Assembly: GCA_038087015.1 (NCBI GenBank)
Contig: JASBNA010000011.1
Span: forward strand, 558,001 to 622,000
From: Cerrena zonata
Lineage: Eukaryota > Basidiomycota > Agaricomycetes > Polyporales > Cerrenaceae
Direction of reading: 5' to 3'
Length of the DNA: 64,000 nt
Shown here piece by piece: positions 9,985 through 20,323 of this stretch (the first letter of the stretch is position 1; the number at the start of each line of letters is the position of its first letter). The translations under genes and the position numbers were made by a program. The notes under the pieces were generated by a model. It was not told the DNA's origin and searched no databases. It worked only from the letters and a program-made list of their open reading frames with translations.

Positions 9985-10606
9985 ATGCAATTCACTCTCG
10001 TCAAGATCTTCTCTATTGCTGCAGCTGCTCTCGTCGTTGGTGCCATACCCGCTCATACAGCTGAGGTCGTATGTGACTCCTAATCGTGTATCATGGTCCC
10101 AATCGTGTTAATAACGGCCTTCCTGTAGAACAAGGCTATAGCTTCCTCGATTGAACACGTTATTGATGCACGCTCCACCGCATCCCAGGTAAGCACCAGC
10201 AGAATATATTTCTCATTGTTAACTTTTCAAATCACAATCTTCTCTGTAGCTCGCCCCTCAGGACTTCCAGGTGGGATCCGTCTGGACCGAAGCCAATAAA
10301 GGTGGTACAGGTGGAGGCCTCTATGTAGATGGTATTCCTAGTAGCTGCCGCAGCTTCTTCCCTGCCTTCACCAACACTATCTCCTCCATCCAAATTAATA
10401 GCGGGTTTAGATGTATCTTTTCTATGTAAGTTGACTCAGGAACAAGTGACATTAATGGCTCATATCTAACACATCAAAATTGTTTTAGTGGCGGCAACTG
10501 CATTGGACCTCGTATTATCGTTCAGAACGGCGGATATGCCCCCAACCTGGGCGGCACCAACTTCGATAACAGTATCACTTCTTACCAGTGCATCTCTTCC
10601 TCTTGA
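9985..10606 (+). CDS. small secreted beta/gamma-crystallin-like protein, copy 1
   Basis: Four exons, 9985..10068, 10129..10188, 10250..10425 and 10489..10606, giving 145 aa. A signal peptide (MQFTLVKIFSIAAAALVVGA) is followed by a short spacer and one compact domain. The domain holds two Greek-key-like halves, each ending in the family's calcium-site pattern (N/D)-(N/D)-x-x-(S/T)-S or a near form: TNTISS and DNSITS. Four Cys lie in the domain (SSCRS, FRCIF, GNCIG, YQC), which suggests disulfides in a secreted product. Exon sizes of 84, 60 and 176 bases are identical in the two paralogues at 15226 and 25422. No function is known to me. Calcium binding and an extracellular structural or antagonistic role are inferences. 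It is the most diverged of the three intact copies. Confidence 0.8.
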
Positions 10607-11207
10607 CTCTAATTACTACCCTTCCTTTCAATCATTCGGAAGGTATTCGTCGACTCTTCAGCATGATGTAGTTATACTACTAGGCTATACAGAGCACTAA
10701 ACCAGTCATGTATAACTTGCAATGATTTCTGTAGAATCGGTTGCTGGAATTCCGAATGAGCGCTCCCATCGCTTCGTATCGCGCCATAGATGTTTAAATG
10801 GTGCCGTCGGCCATCCCGCTCCCTGGCAAGTCATTTAGATGATCAACCTAGTGAGACTAATTAGCAGAGTAACGATGTCTTTCGAAGTCAAACAGCATAT
10901 ATGATATAAGAAGACGCTGATAGTCTTACACATAAAATACACTGGATGGAAGTGACACTGGTGAGAAGTGCGGCAGTCACTGGGACTCGGAAGATCCTTG
11001 ATATCGATACTTGCAGAACACCCCTTCTGTAAGTTCTCATCATTGGGAACAGTCCTGGGCCCATCCCTCTGATGAGCCAATAGGAAGACGCTGATGTAAT
11101 ACGTCATACACCTACTTCTCGATTTGGGAGTCACTATCTTCACTTCCACCTCACCGTTTGTTAAATTGTTTGGAGCAGGACAGGTCCTTGCATGGTATAC
11201 TGACAAG
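10607..11207. other. intergenic with duplicated ALG1 promoter
   Basis: The last part (11071-11112) is the near-identical copy of the NFU1-side CCAAT/TGATGTAA-TACGTCA segment. A three-codon upstream reading frame (ATG GTA TAC TGA, 11192-11203) ends four bases before the ALG1 start. The remaining sequence has no recognised gene. Confidence 0.55.
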
Positions 11208-13142
11208 ATGACCAGTGATACAGTTCTATCTCTACAGATTCTATCTCTTGCCGCGTTCTGTTTTGTAGTATGGAAGGTAGTCAGACAGCCGGTGGAACGT
11301 GCGTCGTTCCGTTCTGTTGCCATTCTTGTCCTCGGAGACATCGGACGAAGCCCTCGTATGATGTATCACTCTGAGAGCTTTGCAGAAAATGGGTTTGAAA
11401 CGTACATCGTCGGAAACAAAGGTATCTCATTCTTTTCTGATGTTAGTTGGTATCATAAATTCACGACAAACATAGGCTCAAAACCAGTTCCTTCACTACT
11501 ATCCATCCCTCGTGTGCACTTTCTTTATCTACCCGATGCTCCATCTACACTAGGACTACCCTTCATACTATCCGCACCACGGAAAGTCTTACTCCAAGTT
11601 TTCTCCATTCTCAATGCTCTCCTCTACCGGATACCGCATCCCCCAGAGTACATAGTCGTTCAGGTATGTCAAAAAACATCAATCATGTACCCAGATATCA
11701 CGTCATGGATACCCTCACTAACATGTGCTAGAAAGAACCCTCCTAGCATACCAACTCTAGCGCTTGTTTGGCTTGTGAGCAAGCTACGTGGCAGCAAGGT
11801 CATTATCGACTGGCATAACCTGGGATACAGCATTCTTGCTTTAAAACTCGGAAACGAACATCCGTTTGTTAAAGCTGCGAAATGGTGATTAGCTTGATAA
11901 CCTGTGGTTCAAGCGGCTGACAAGACTTAGGTTCGAATCATATTTCGGCCGATCGGCTTATGCGCATTTGTTTGTAACAAATGCCATGAAAGAACACCTT
12001 GTCAAAGAGTGGAATTTGCAGTATGTTCATACTCACAGCGTACGCTTGTTTATGATTGTTTATTCGCATTTTTACAAATAGAGGGCAAAAGATTGTACTA
12101 CACGACCGACCACCTGGGCATTTTCACAGGACATCACCCTCAGAGATACACGAACTATTCCAACGTTTGGGACCGCCGTTGGATACAAATGCAATCCGAG
12201 ATTTCCTCCCATCTTCTACCGCACCTTACTCAACCCCATTCACGAAAACCTCCTCACAGCCCTCAAAATATCCAACTACTTTGGAACTGGATGGCGAATT
12301 TGACTCGTCTCCGATGCCGTCTCAAAGAGAAGATCGCCCTGCACTTCTCATTAGCAGTACTTCATGGACGCCTGATGAAGATTTTAGCATCTTACTCAAG
12401 GCGTTAGGGCTGTATGAAGAGAAGGCTAGGGCGAGGAATGAGATCGAGATTGATGAAAGTAAGGAAGGGTCATTACCGAAGGTGTTAATGGTGGTCACTG
12501 GAAAGGGACCGGACCGAGAAAAGTATATGAACGAGGTAGGGAGGTTACAGGAGGATTGGAGATGGGTTCGGTGCGTCAGTATGTGGTTGGAGCCACAGGA
12601 TTATCCCCTTATACTTGGTAACGTTTTACATTTCTTCCCCTCTCGAAGAATGCCTGCTCATTTCTCTATGTATCGTAGGAAGTGCGGATTTGGGCATCTC
12701 GCTTCATTCTAGCTCATCGGCACTAGACTTGCCGATGAAAGTGGTGGACATGTTCGGTTGTGGCTTGCCCGTGTGTGCATTGGACTTTGCGTGGTACGGT
12801 TTTTTATCACCGTTATCTTTTCGCTTATGTCTCACAATGTAATTTACAGTTTAGACGAGCTGGTGCATGACGGTGTGAACGGCCTTGTATTCCACAACGC
12901 ACAGGAACTTGCAACTCAGATAGCGGTACGTTCCCACTCATGCCTCTCACGCATCGTATCACACTGACACGCTCTGGACGTAGTCGTTGTTGACATCTTT
13001 CCCCAACTCTCCGACGCTTACCGCTCTACGCAAATCGCTGGAAAGGTCCGAGCAGAATGCGGCCAGATGGGAATGGAGTACTTGGTCAGAAAACTGGAAT
13101 ACAGTGATGAAACCGTTGATCACGCATAATGTTAACAATTAG
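11208..13142 (+). CDS. ALG1: chitobiosyldiphosphodolichol beta-mannosyltransferase
   Basis: Eight exons: 11208..11421, 11476..11663, 11736..11884, 11931..12020, 12082..12617, 12679..12793, 12850..12925, 12984..13142, giving 508 aa (GT33 family). It adds the first mannose to the dolichol-linked GlcNAc2 core on the cytosolic face of the ER. An N-terminal membrane anchor lies within [19 protein letters not shown]. Family motifs are [89 protein letters not shown] and [13 protein letters not shown]. The donor and acceptor of every intron restore these motifs. Two introns are stop-free multiples of three, so an unspliced frame also stays open early on. The ATG at 11208 follows a tiny upstream reading frame. 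A decayed duplicate lies at 8191-8660. Confidence 0.95.
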
Positions 13143-15152
13143 AGTTCAAGACTATTTTTATACGGTTCAATTGGTGGAAGATGAGACAATCTCGCGCTGA
13201 AAGGTTAACCCCTGCGTGGTACATGGCATGATGGTTTGTCGCAGCCCTAGTTCCCATATGACCGCTCACTGCTTGTTGACAATATTAACAAACTATAGTT
13301 CCTCTTAGGGCATGGTCCTCAGGGACTATAAACTGGAACTCGAAAAAAAATGTTGTGGGTAGCACCCAAATCATCAAAAAACTTCAATTCAGCTTTTACG
13401 TACCAGAAACTTACAATAGTCCATGTGGATGATCATCCTTAAGGGAATACCGTAGAACTCGGACCCTTTGTGTAGCGACGGCAGCCACCTCCGATTTTCT
13501 CCCTCTATCGTCTCAGCCTAGAATGAGGACGGGGCGGTCGGCTTCTCAATTTTTACCTGAAGCGACATGTAGTTCATTGACTGAGGCCCCCCTGATTCAG
13601 CCCTGTCTTTGGTCTGGCTACAGGACTCGGATCTTACAATGGTCGCGGCATCGGATGCGTTGTTATTAATCCTGCGTCGGAGGAATCGGAATAGGTTCTG
13701 AATTCATTCACAGTTCATCGAGCTTGGAACTCCTTGGAACAAAGAGATATTCTCGTACAAAGTACCCCAATTCTTGATAGATCGGCTTCTGCGTTTTTTT
13801 CTTGCTTCTTTCTAGAATGGTCGAGTAAATGAAATCACGGTATGTGGTTTCGCTTACAGCAGACCATCATTCTAAGAGCCGTTTTGGTTCGTTATACTGA
13901 CCATTGTGACCTCAAGTGATCCTATGTATTCTCACGAAGATACTAGGCTACTAGCCTGCGCCGACCGAACAAGGTTAGCTTACCAGAAATGCATATCTTT
14001 ATGGCCGCCAACGTGCTAATCTATAAATACAACTCATATTCAATGCCAAGCACACGGGATCAAAGTCTGTTTAGTCTGACCAACGTTCAGGCACGCGAAT
14101 CAATCAAGCGTTCATGGTGAAGAGCGGGGTTTGCTGAATGACCGCGCGCACAATACGTTCTGACGATAGAAGGTTTGATGCACTCAAAGCCACACTCGTT
14201 CTCACCGCCCTCTAGAACCCAGCGTCCATCAGGGTTTCCGTTCTTTCCTACTCCCGATTGAACCCGCGGTGACTCGAGTTGAGGAGTATCCATGCTAGGA
14301 AAGTTCACAGGTCGGTGTTGTTCACGTGGTCTTATTTATCACACCTTACTTACACAAACACTACTCATCCAACAATCCGAACTTGGACTTTAGACACCCT
14401 CCAAGAGCTATTTCCTATTTGGAACAACGTCTAAGGAATAAGCTATTGAATAAGAACCATCGAAAACGAGTATCGCAGATCATTTCTGTGCCTCGACGTT
14501 CTTTTTTTAGCCTAGAACTCACACCGAACGAAGTGATCGTCCGGAACAGGGGCGCCAGCGTATAGCTAGACGGGGCTATAAACATTCACTATCCCTCGGC
14601 GCCGTTATAGTCGGTCTTAATGAGGTTCGCGCTTTTTTTTATTCACAAGAAGCCACCCGACGGTACTTGCGCCGCGCGTAATTTGCATCATAACTCCATA
14701 CAGACTTCTTATGACATGACCAAATGTAGGCCCACTTACCAGGAGTGTCAAGACTCAACTGGACAATTCACAATTCAAGTCACGCTCATATTCACTACGG
14801 AATACGATGAATAGGTTGGTCGTGTTGAACCATTCAACTGAGAGGGTGGCATCCTTCTAGCGAACCAATCACTCTTATGGAGACATCTCTAACCCTTATG
14901 AACGCTCAGGTACATGGACTCTTTGTACAGCTTCAAGGTCCTGAGTTTACGCCTCCTCGGATTCTAGTAAAATCCCGGCATTGAATACAGAGCCTCCGGC
15001 TGTAGGTCGAATTTATTCTCATGCCTATACTTCACGCAGAAAATGTTTTTGGGACATCGGACATTCTTGATTAGGGACATGAACGAATATCAGTCATGGA
15101 GCTAGCAGTTTAACACGCTCTGTTACATGCCCTGTAACGCCGGTTTGCAAGG
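13143..15152. other. gene-poor stretch duplicated upstream of the paralogue at 25422
   Basis: I see no supported gene in these 2 kb. Ordered short matches link it to 23780-25330: AATGGTCGCGGCATCG here near 13638 and near 23859, TATTCTCACGA near 13927 and 24152, and the AAG(C/T)ACACG(G/A)GATCA segment near 14047 and 24272. The duplication therefore extends about 1.5 kb upstream of the crystallin-like genes. Confidence 0.5.
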
Positions 15153-15160
15153 TATAAAAG
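15153..15160 (+). promoter_or_regulatory. TATA box of the crystallin-like gene at 15226
   Basis: TATAAAAG inside GGTATAAAAGG, 66 bases before the ATG, in the same position as in the paralogue at 25422. Confidence 0.65.
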
Positions 15161-15225
15161 GTGAGCACATTTCACTATCCATTCTCCAGCATTGTTCTTT
15201 GCTTCACTCAACAGTCTCAACAATC

Positions 15226-15847
15226 ATGCAATTCACCCTCTTCAAGCTCTTCGCCTTTGTTGCAGCTGCCACCGCCGCTGGTGCAATGCCCGCCAGTCAG
15301 ACTGAGGCGGTATGTTACCCATAATGATTCGTACGAAACGTGCCTCTTTACCGAGTCTCTTAACGTAGAACAACGCTGCTGCCTCTCCCATTAGCCCTGC
15401 CGTCGGTGCACCCACCCCAGCCATCCAGGTAAGCATTCATGTCACATACCCATTGGTTGTTAGCTCATGGGAAACGGCTGGTCAACTATCTAGCCCACTC
15501 CTCAGGACTTCAATGTAGGCACTGTCTGGACCGATGCCAACATGGGTGGCTCAGCTGGTTTCATCAACGTCGACGGTATTCCCAGCAGCTGCCGCAACTT
15601 CCTCGCTCCTTTCATCGACAGCATCTCTTCCATCCAGGTCAATAGCGGAATCCGATGCGTCTTTTTCGTGTAAGTTGACTCGTACAATACCATACCATTT
15701 GGAGACAAAAATCTGATGTGACCAAATTACAGTGACAGCGGCTGCCGCGGTGCTCAGCTCACTGTTCAGAACGGTGCATTCGTTGCCGATTTGGCTGGCA
15801 CCAACTTCCAAGACAGCATCTCTTCTGTCCAATGCTTCACTGCTTAA
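15226..15847 (+). CDS. small secreted beta/gamma-crystallin-like protein, copy 2
   Basis: Four exons, 15226..15309, 15369..15428, 15494..15669 and 15733..15847, giving 144 aa. The signal peptide is MQFTLFKLFAFVAAATAAGA. A Pro/Ala-rich linker ends in PTPQDF. The domain then reads from VGTVWTDANMGGSAG through SSCRNF, IDSISS, IRCVFF, GCRGAQLTVQNGAF and FQDSISS to a final VQCFTA. Both halves end in the D-S-I-S-S form of the crystallin calcium signature. Exons 1-3 have exactly the sizes found in the copies at 9985 and 25422. It is very close to copy 3 in protein sequence. The four-cysteine gene at 16851-17182 lies downstream in convergent orientation, an arrangement repeated for copy 3. Confidence 0.83.
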
Positions 15848-16850
15848 AGAGAGAGATTTTCCTCTCCGTTGTGTAATCTGTTTCAAGTAACTAAACAATG
15901 TGTTCTATGTTCGAGAAAGAGCGAATTGTGTTGGCGAGGCCTCGTTAACAGATTCGGCTTCATGGTCATGTACGATGTTGATATTGAAGAAAATATAGTT
16001 GTATTTTGTGATGTACCTCGAATTGACCTCTCGAAGTTCTGTGGTCAGTATCATCTTACCGACTTTCCATAACGGGATGATCGATGACACCAGCCAAACA
16101 ATACCAAACATAACGAAGTATAAAGCTCGCACTGCTCACCATCCGGTTTCTTCTTTAATGTCATACGTCCCCGCTTATAGAGTCACTTGCGTCCCATGTT
16201 TTAATAACCTAGGGGAATTGTAGGCGCTCGCGGGGACGCAGAAAAATCACCACCTCTGCATCTTCTAAACGTTGTAGGATGTTAGACTCCTCAACCGCCT
16301 CCAATTTGATTTTGCATGGGATATTCTTCGAGTTCGACTACATAAGTGTGTATATAATTGACTTTGTATTGGAATTGATGCAATGTTATGGTTCTTCGTT
16401 ACATGGTAGCGTGATTGGAAGTCTTCAACAGTTGCTGTATTGACATATATAAAGCTACAAAAAAGTATATCTATCTCGGCATTGGAATACCAATACTGGT
16501 GGAACCTAGAACCATGACAATGGACTGGCAAAAACGGCACATATAGAAGTCTCAAGCTTGCGGTTTGGAAGTTACGACACGTATCTGGCCGGTCAAGCTG
16601 AGGAAGAACTCTGGAGAACCATGAAGAGGCAAACGACTAGCGGACCTGATTTACGCGACAGCACTTCGCTTTGATGGTATGTTATGCAGTCTTACTTTGA
16701 AGTCTCTGTGATTATTCACGAGCCGGTTGTAGGTGTTTCGGTAGGCGGTGGTAAACCCACTTTGACATGAACGATAGCTACGCTATACCGGACGGTATCC
16801 AGCAATCATATATTTGGGCGCTGTATTGATATGAACACAAGGATAACCAT
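15848..16850. other. convergent spacer, nothing recognised
   Basis: AT-rich DNA between two convergent small secreted-protein genes. Open frames here are short and lack coding character, so it probably holds the 3' untranslated regions. Confidence 0.4.
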
Positions 16851-17182
16851 TTAGGACGGAACGCAAGTAAGAACCCCGTTCTGATCGACACAAGCTGCCA
16901 GAACGATGCATTAGTGAGTAAAACAGAATGCTGTATGTTGCAACCCAGTACTCACTACCATGGACGATAGTGGGATCGGTTGGTCCAAGCAAAAATGCGC
17001 AAGCCGAGCCAGCGGTATGACCATTACCGCAAGCCCCAACTATAAACTGTCAATGGTGTACATCGACTAGTATTACATGGGATATTACCTGGGCCTCCTG
17101 GTGGCGTAATGGCACTAGTTGGGCTAATCAAAAGGAGAGCTGTCCCAACGATGAAAAGGCTGATACGAGTGGTGAGCATCAT
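16851..17182 (-). CDS. small secreted four-cysteine protein
   Basis: Three exons, complement(16851..16894, 16956..17039, 17089..17182), giving 73 aa. Two ATGs are adjacent (17182 and 17179), both in frame. The signal peptide is about 23 residues (MMLTTRISLFIVGTALLLIS). The mature domain has four Cys: VGACGN, GSACAF, TCVDQNG and LTCVPS. Both introns are phase 1, as in all members of this family in the window. The C-terminal TCVDQNG-LTCV matches the proline-rich protein at 3028 better than it matches the other small copies. The family is unknown to me; size, secretion and even Cys spacing resemble fungal effector-like or antimicrobial proteins only in general features. Confidence 0.75.
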
Positions 17183-18215
17183 GGATTGTTCGCACAACAT
17201 TGAATAATGTCTTGTTTCTTGTCTGATTTCTTCGATCGTTCAACGGAGTGGTTATATGTTTTCTTGATCTTGGAGCTGGTACAGGACGGAATCGTCATGC
17301 GATGAAATGAAGAAATATATCATTTCAAGGACAGATTGACGCGAGATAGAGCTCATCGTTCGATATTTTGGTCACTGCGCCCAAACTGCTCGGGTGGAGG
17401 CTTATGTGAAACGAGAACAGTATGTACACCAAACATCAACACTGTTTTTATCGGCCATCACTACAGTTACTAGGGAGCTGAGTCAATACACTTTACTCTA
17501 ATAGACTTTTAACGAGATCTATTTGTCTGATGACGTGGAGAGCTATACAGTTTGTAAACTCTAATCCACCGCTAACACCACTGTACATATTCACTGCGGC
17601 TCGAGTTGGTTTAGTATAGCTTTAAGGTAACGCATTGTTTGAAGGAGCTCCTTTTTGGCGTCCCCTTTGACAGATGACACCATATTCAATATTCCAGTTA
17701 TACAACTTGATGGCAGGCGATAGTAAAACGGCCGTCACGCGAGCGGAAATGCTGCCGGCGTTCTACGTAAGCACATAGCCTGTTTTACGGTGTTCCAAGT
17801 CATACCCCTTTCCAAAATAATAATTCACTTTAGGCAGCAACGAAAGTTGGATCAACGTATTCGTATCCGGTACTTGGGAGCTGTCACTGGCAGTGCTCCG
17901 TTCTTGCCAATTCGGAGACGACCATTGCTATTATATTGGTTATATTCCTTTCAGGTAGAATGCCACATTCCGCTCGAGGCGATATTGATAAAGGTAAATT
18001 CACAGATAAAATTGTAATTCCCAAATTTGCCAAAGTTAGAGGAATGTCTCCGCCGTGATGACTCGGAGCTTTTATTTGTACTTGTTGGGATATAAAGCGT
18101 TTGCCTTTTTTGAGATAGCTGGTTCACTTCAGTTCGCGAAAACAAATATGATGTATTTCGAGTTCACATCAGCAACTCAGTCCATTATGACATTGTGTAC
18201 ACAAAAACCATGGCA
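17183..18215. other. intergenic with a diverged repeat segment
   Basis: No gene is supported. The segment 17834-17870 (CAACGTATTCGTATCCGG) and the Ser/Glu codon-like segment near 17960-18005 resemble 19451-19484 and 19557-19604 in the same order, so an old duplicated unit underlies both. Confidence 0.4.
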
Positions 18216-18563
18216 TCAGGCAACGCAGGTGAGAGTGCCGCCCACCTCAAAGCAGACTAAAATTGCAAACGTCGAGTTAGTCGATTCGCAATAGGCATCG
18301 AATCATTACACTTACGGCCGGCGACAAACGGAGAATTGCCGGGTGCACCGGTGAAGAAGTTGCAGACCTCGCCGATAAAGTGGTTGTCACAAGCAGAGAC
18401 TGCAACGCAAAGGGTTAGCATCGAGGGAGGAAAAGTGTTGTCTCGCCATACCAGGGTCAGGGGCAATCGAGGCTTCACGGGGAATGTTGCTGCCAGCAGA
18501 GGCTTGACCGACGAAGAGCAAAGCTGCTGCGACTGTCATGGAGACGAAGCGAGTAGTGAACAT
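18216..18563 (-). CDS. small secreted four-cysteine protein
   Basis: Three exons, complement(18216..18256, 18316..18399, 18452..18563), giving 78 aa. Signal peptide MFTTRFVSMTVAAALLFVG is followed by QASAGSNIPREAS, a short propeptide-like stretch, then VSACDNH, GEVCNFF, LCFEVGG and TLTCVA. Both introns are phase 1. The second intron restores the third Cys across the junction, which supports the model. It is more diverged than the copies at 30378 and 63258 but keeps the MFTTR start and the DPG-V splice context. Its counterpart in the second block is the broken copy at 27765-28105. Confidence 0.75.
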
Positions 18564-19654
18564 GATTCTTCGGGTGTGAGTGGAACTTAAGCTGCAAGTT
18601 GTAGTTGCTGTTATTGTTGTTGTTCTTCGTCGAAGGAGGGTGTCGTTTTATACCTTCCGACCCTTAGATTGTGACTACTAGAGAAGCTCGTCATGCGGTG
18701 ATGCATTTCAAGCTACTACAGTGCAAAACCGAAGAGAGAGTATAGCGGATCTCCGCAGTTGGAGGTTGTATGGGCAGTGTTTCAGTAGAAGGACATATAA
18801 CGATGGCATTTCCAGTGATGCTGACCTGAGACGCATCTCGTCGTATTACAGACAATTCATCCCGCACGCAACGCATCGGACGTGAGCGCAGAGCAGTTTT
18901 AGCATCTGAGATTCATAAATTGTCAATAGTATACAACCATAGACATTAGTGGGATGGCTGCTCGATATGACATTCTGTTAGTAGCAGAGAAAGCATCGGC
19001 CATCAACTTGCCCACTAACAAAAGTCGCGCAACTTTGTTGTGCGTCTGGGCATCCTGAGGCAGTGGAACACCACGAATTTGACGTACAACGTAATCTATA
19101 TTAGTAACAGAAGAGTGGAATTGGTCAACTGCAACATAGGTATCATATAATTCAGTGGAGGGTTTGGATACTCACGGCGTGACGTGATAGACTATTACAC
19201 TGAAGAAGTGTTCGATTCCGAGGACCAGTATACGGAGCCCCGGAGTTGACACTACACCAAAAACGAAAGTTCGTTCCGTTCAGACCTGATCAATGGCGGT
19301 GGTAATTTGTAAAGACATTGTGCTTTCGACTGGACTCATACGAGATATATTACAGCGAAACTCACTTCGAACATTGCATATGAATAATAACAACGGCGTG
19401 TATAACGGGACGTAAGCCGTAGTCAGAATCCCATTGTGAGTAACGCGGGTAGTAACGAACGTTGGAGTAACGTATTCGTATTGGCGACGTCCAGGCTCGA
19501 TTCTGAGCGGGGAGGCTGTCATGATATTGGCAATGACGCTCTCGATGTAGTAGAAAACTACATTCGGCTCGAGACGAGCGAGCTCTTAGAAATATTCGTG
19601 GCAGAAAATGGATCCATGTCCATTAAGATCAAGGCATCCTGTCCGAGCAATATA
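18564..19654. other. intergenic with weak repeat remains
   Basis: A minus-strand frame at 19280-19522 reads smoothly (QYEYVTPTFV), and a partial echo of it lies near 17850. It has no good start or splice context, so I do not call it a gene. It may be the decayed 3' part of the broken copy at 19655-19837. Confidence 0.35.
18646..18652 (-). promoter_or_regulatory. TATA box of the four-cysteine gene at 18563
   Basis: TATAAAA on the minus strand within GGTATAAAACG, 83 bases before the ATG. Its position agrees with the TATA boxes of the copies at 30744 and 63258. Confidence 0.6.
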
Positions 19655-19837
19655 TTAGCTAGTGAAAGAAGTAATACATTGAATGAACTCACTGCCAGCT
19701 GTTAACGACGATCGTTGGATGGTATAGGATGCCACATTACCTGGACTCAATGGTGAGCACTGTTGGGCATTGGCGGAGCCGACCAGAAGAAAAGCTGCTC
19801 CAATGATTAAAAGGCTCATACGAGTGGTGAGCGACAT
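19655..19837 (-). pseudogene. truncated four-cysteine secreted protein gene
   Basis: Exon 1 (19741..19837) is intact, with signal peptide MSLTTRMSLLIIGAAFLLVG and a phase 1 donor GTAATG, as in the copies at 17182 and 26824. A second donor context (GGCA then GTGAGT) matches the end of exon 2 in those copies. The Cys-bearing body of exon 2 is missing, and what follows the next acceptor has lost the C-x-x-x-x-G-x-L-T-C pattern. Unspliced, it reads a 60-residue secreted peptide. I take it as an internally deleted copy, although expression of a short peptide cannot be excluded. Confidence 0.55.
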
Positions 19838-20323
19838 GATTTACTCAAGGTTATACGGCGAGGCATCCTGTTGCTTGATGGAACAAGGAAGTCATATACT
19901 TACTGTGGGGACGATACCAGACAGACTCATGATGCAGTGCCGACGAGTGGTATCAATTCCGAGTCACCTTCGAGATGAAAGCGGGCAAGTTTGACCATTG
20001 TGATTCATACGAAACTATCATAGTGAGGGTGTTCATAGGATCATACACCGCTGGGAAAAACAGCCTTAGGCTGACCCTGAAGCAAAGACACTGCATTCTG
20101 AACGCGCACACGTGATGCAACGCGACGCGTACACAATGCCAAATAAGCGTGTTGAACGCCGCGGCAAGCGTATAAGCGGGCGTGCATCCACATTTGGCAC
20201 TCGTCTACGTTCAACTTTTACTTCCACCATCTCAGCCTTTGCAACTTTTATACCCTCAATACCCTCGATACCCTCGATACCTTCTATATACCTCTACACT
20301 ACTTATATACCACACGTACAATA
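19838..20323. other. intergenic and 5' region of the gene at 20324
   Basis: The stretch includes a short pyrimidine-rich tandem repeat at about 20250-20282 (units of ATACCCTCG) and TATA-like sequence (CTATATACC, ACTTATATACC) within 40 bases of the ATG at 20324. Confidence 0.5.
20250..20282. repeat. short tandem repeat (ATACCCTCG)n
   Basis: About three and a half imperfect copies of a 9-base unit directly upstream of the low-complexity gene. Confidence 0.7.

Larger units (their letters stand above)
13540..18563. repeat. block duplication, first copy
   Basis: The order is long non-coding upstream DNA, crystallin-like gene (+), convergent four-cysteine gene (-), second four-cysteine gene (-). 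It matches the order at 23780-28105. Gene starts are offset by 10.2, 9.6 and 9.5 kb. Boundaries are approximate because the copies are strongly diverged outside the exons. Confidence 0.6.

Noticed and set aside
11931..11945. GTTCGAATC box resembling a tRNA T-loop
   Set aside because: It lies inside ALG1 exon 4 and no tRNA A box or cloverleaf is present.
15127..15324. Open frame starting upstream of the crystallin-like gene at 15226
   Set aside because: It is the same frame running through the promoter; the TATA box and paralogue alignment fix the start at 15226.
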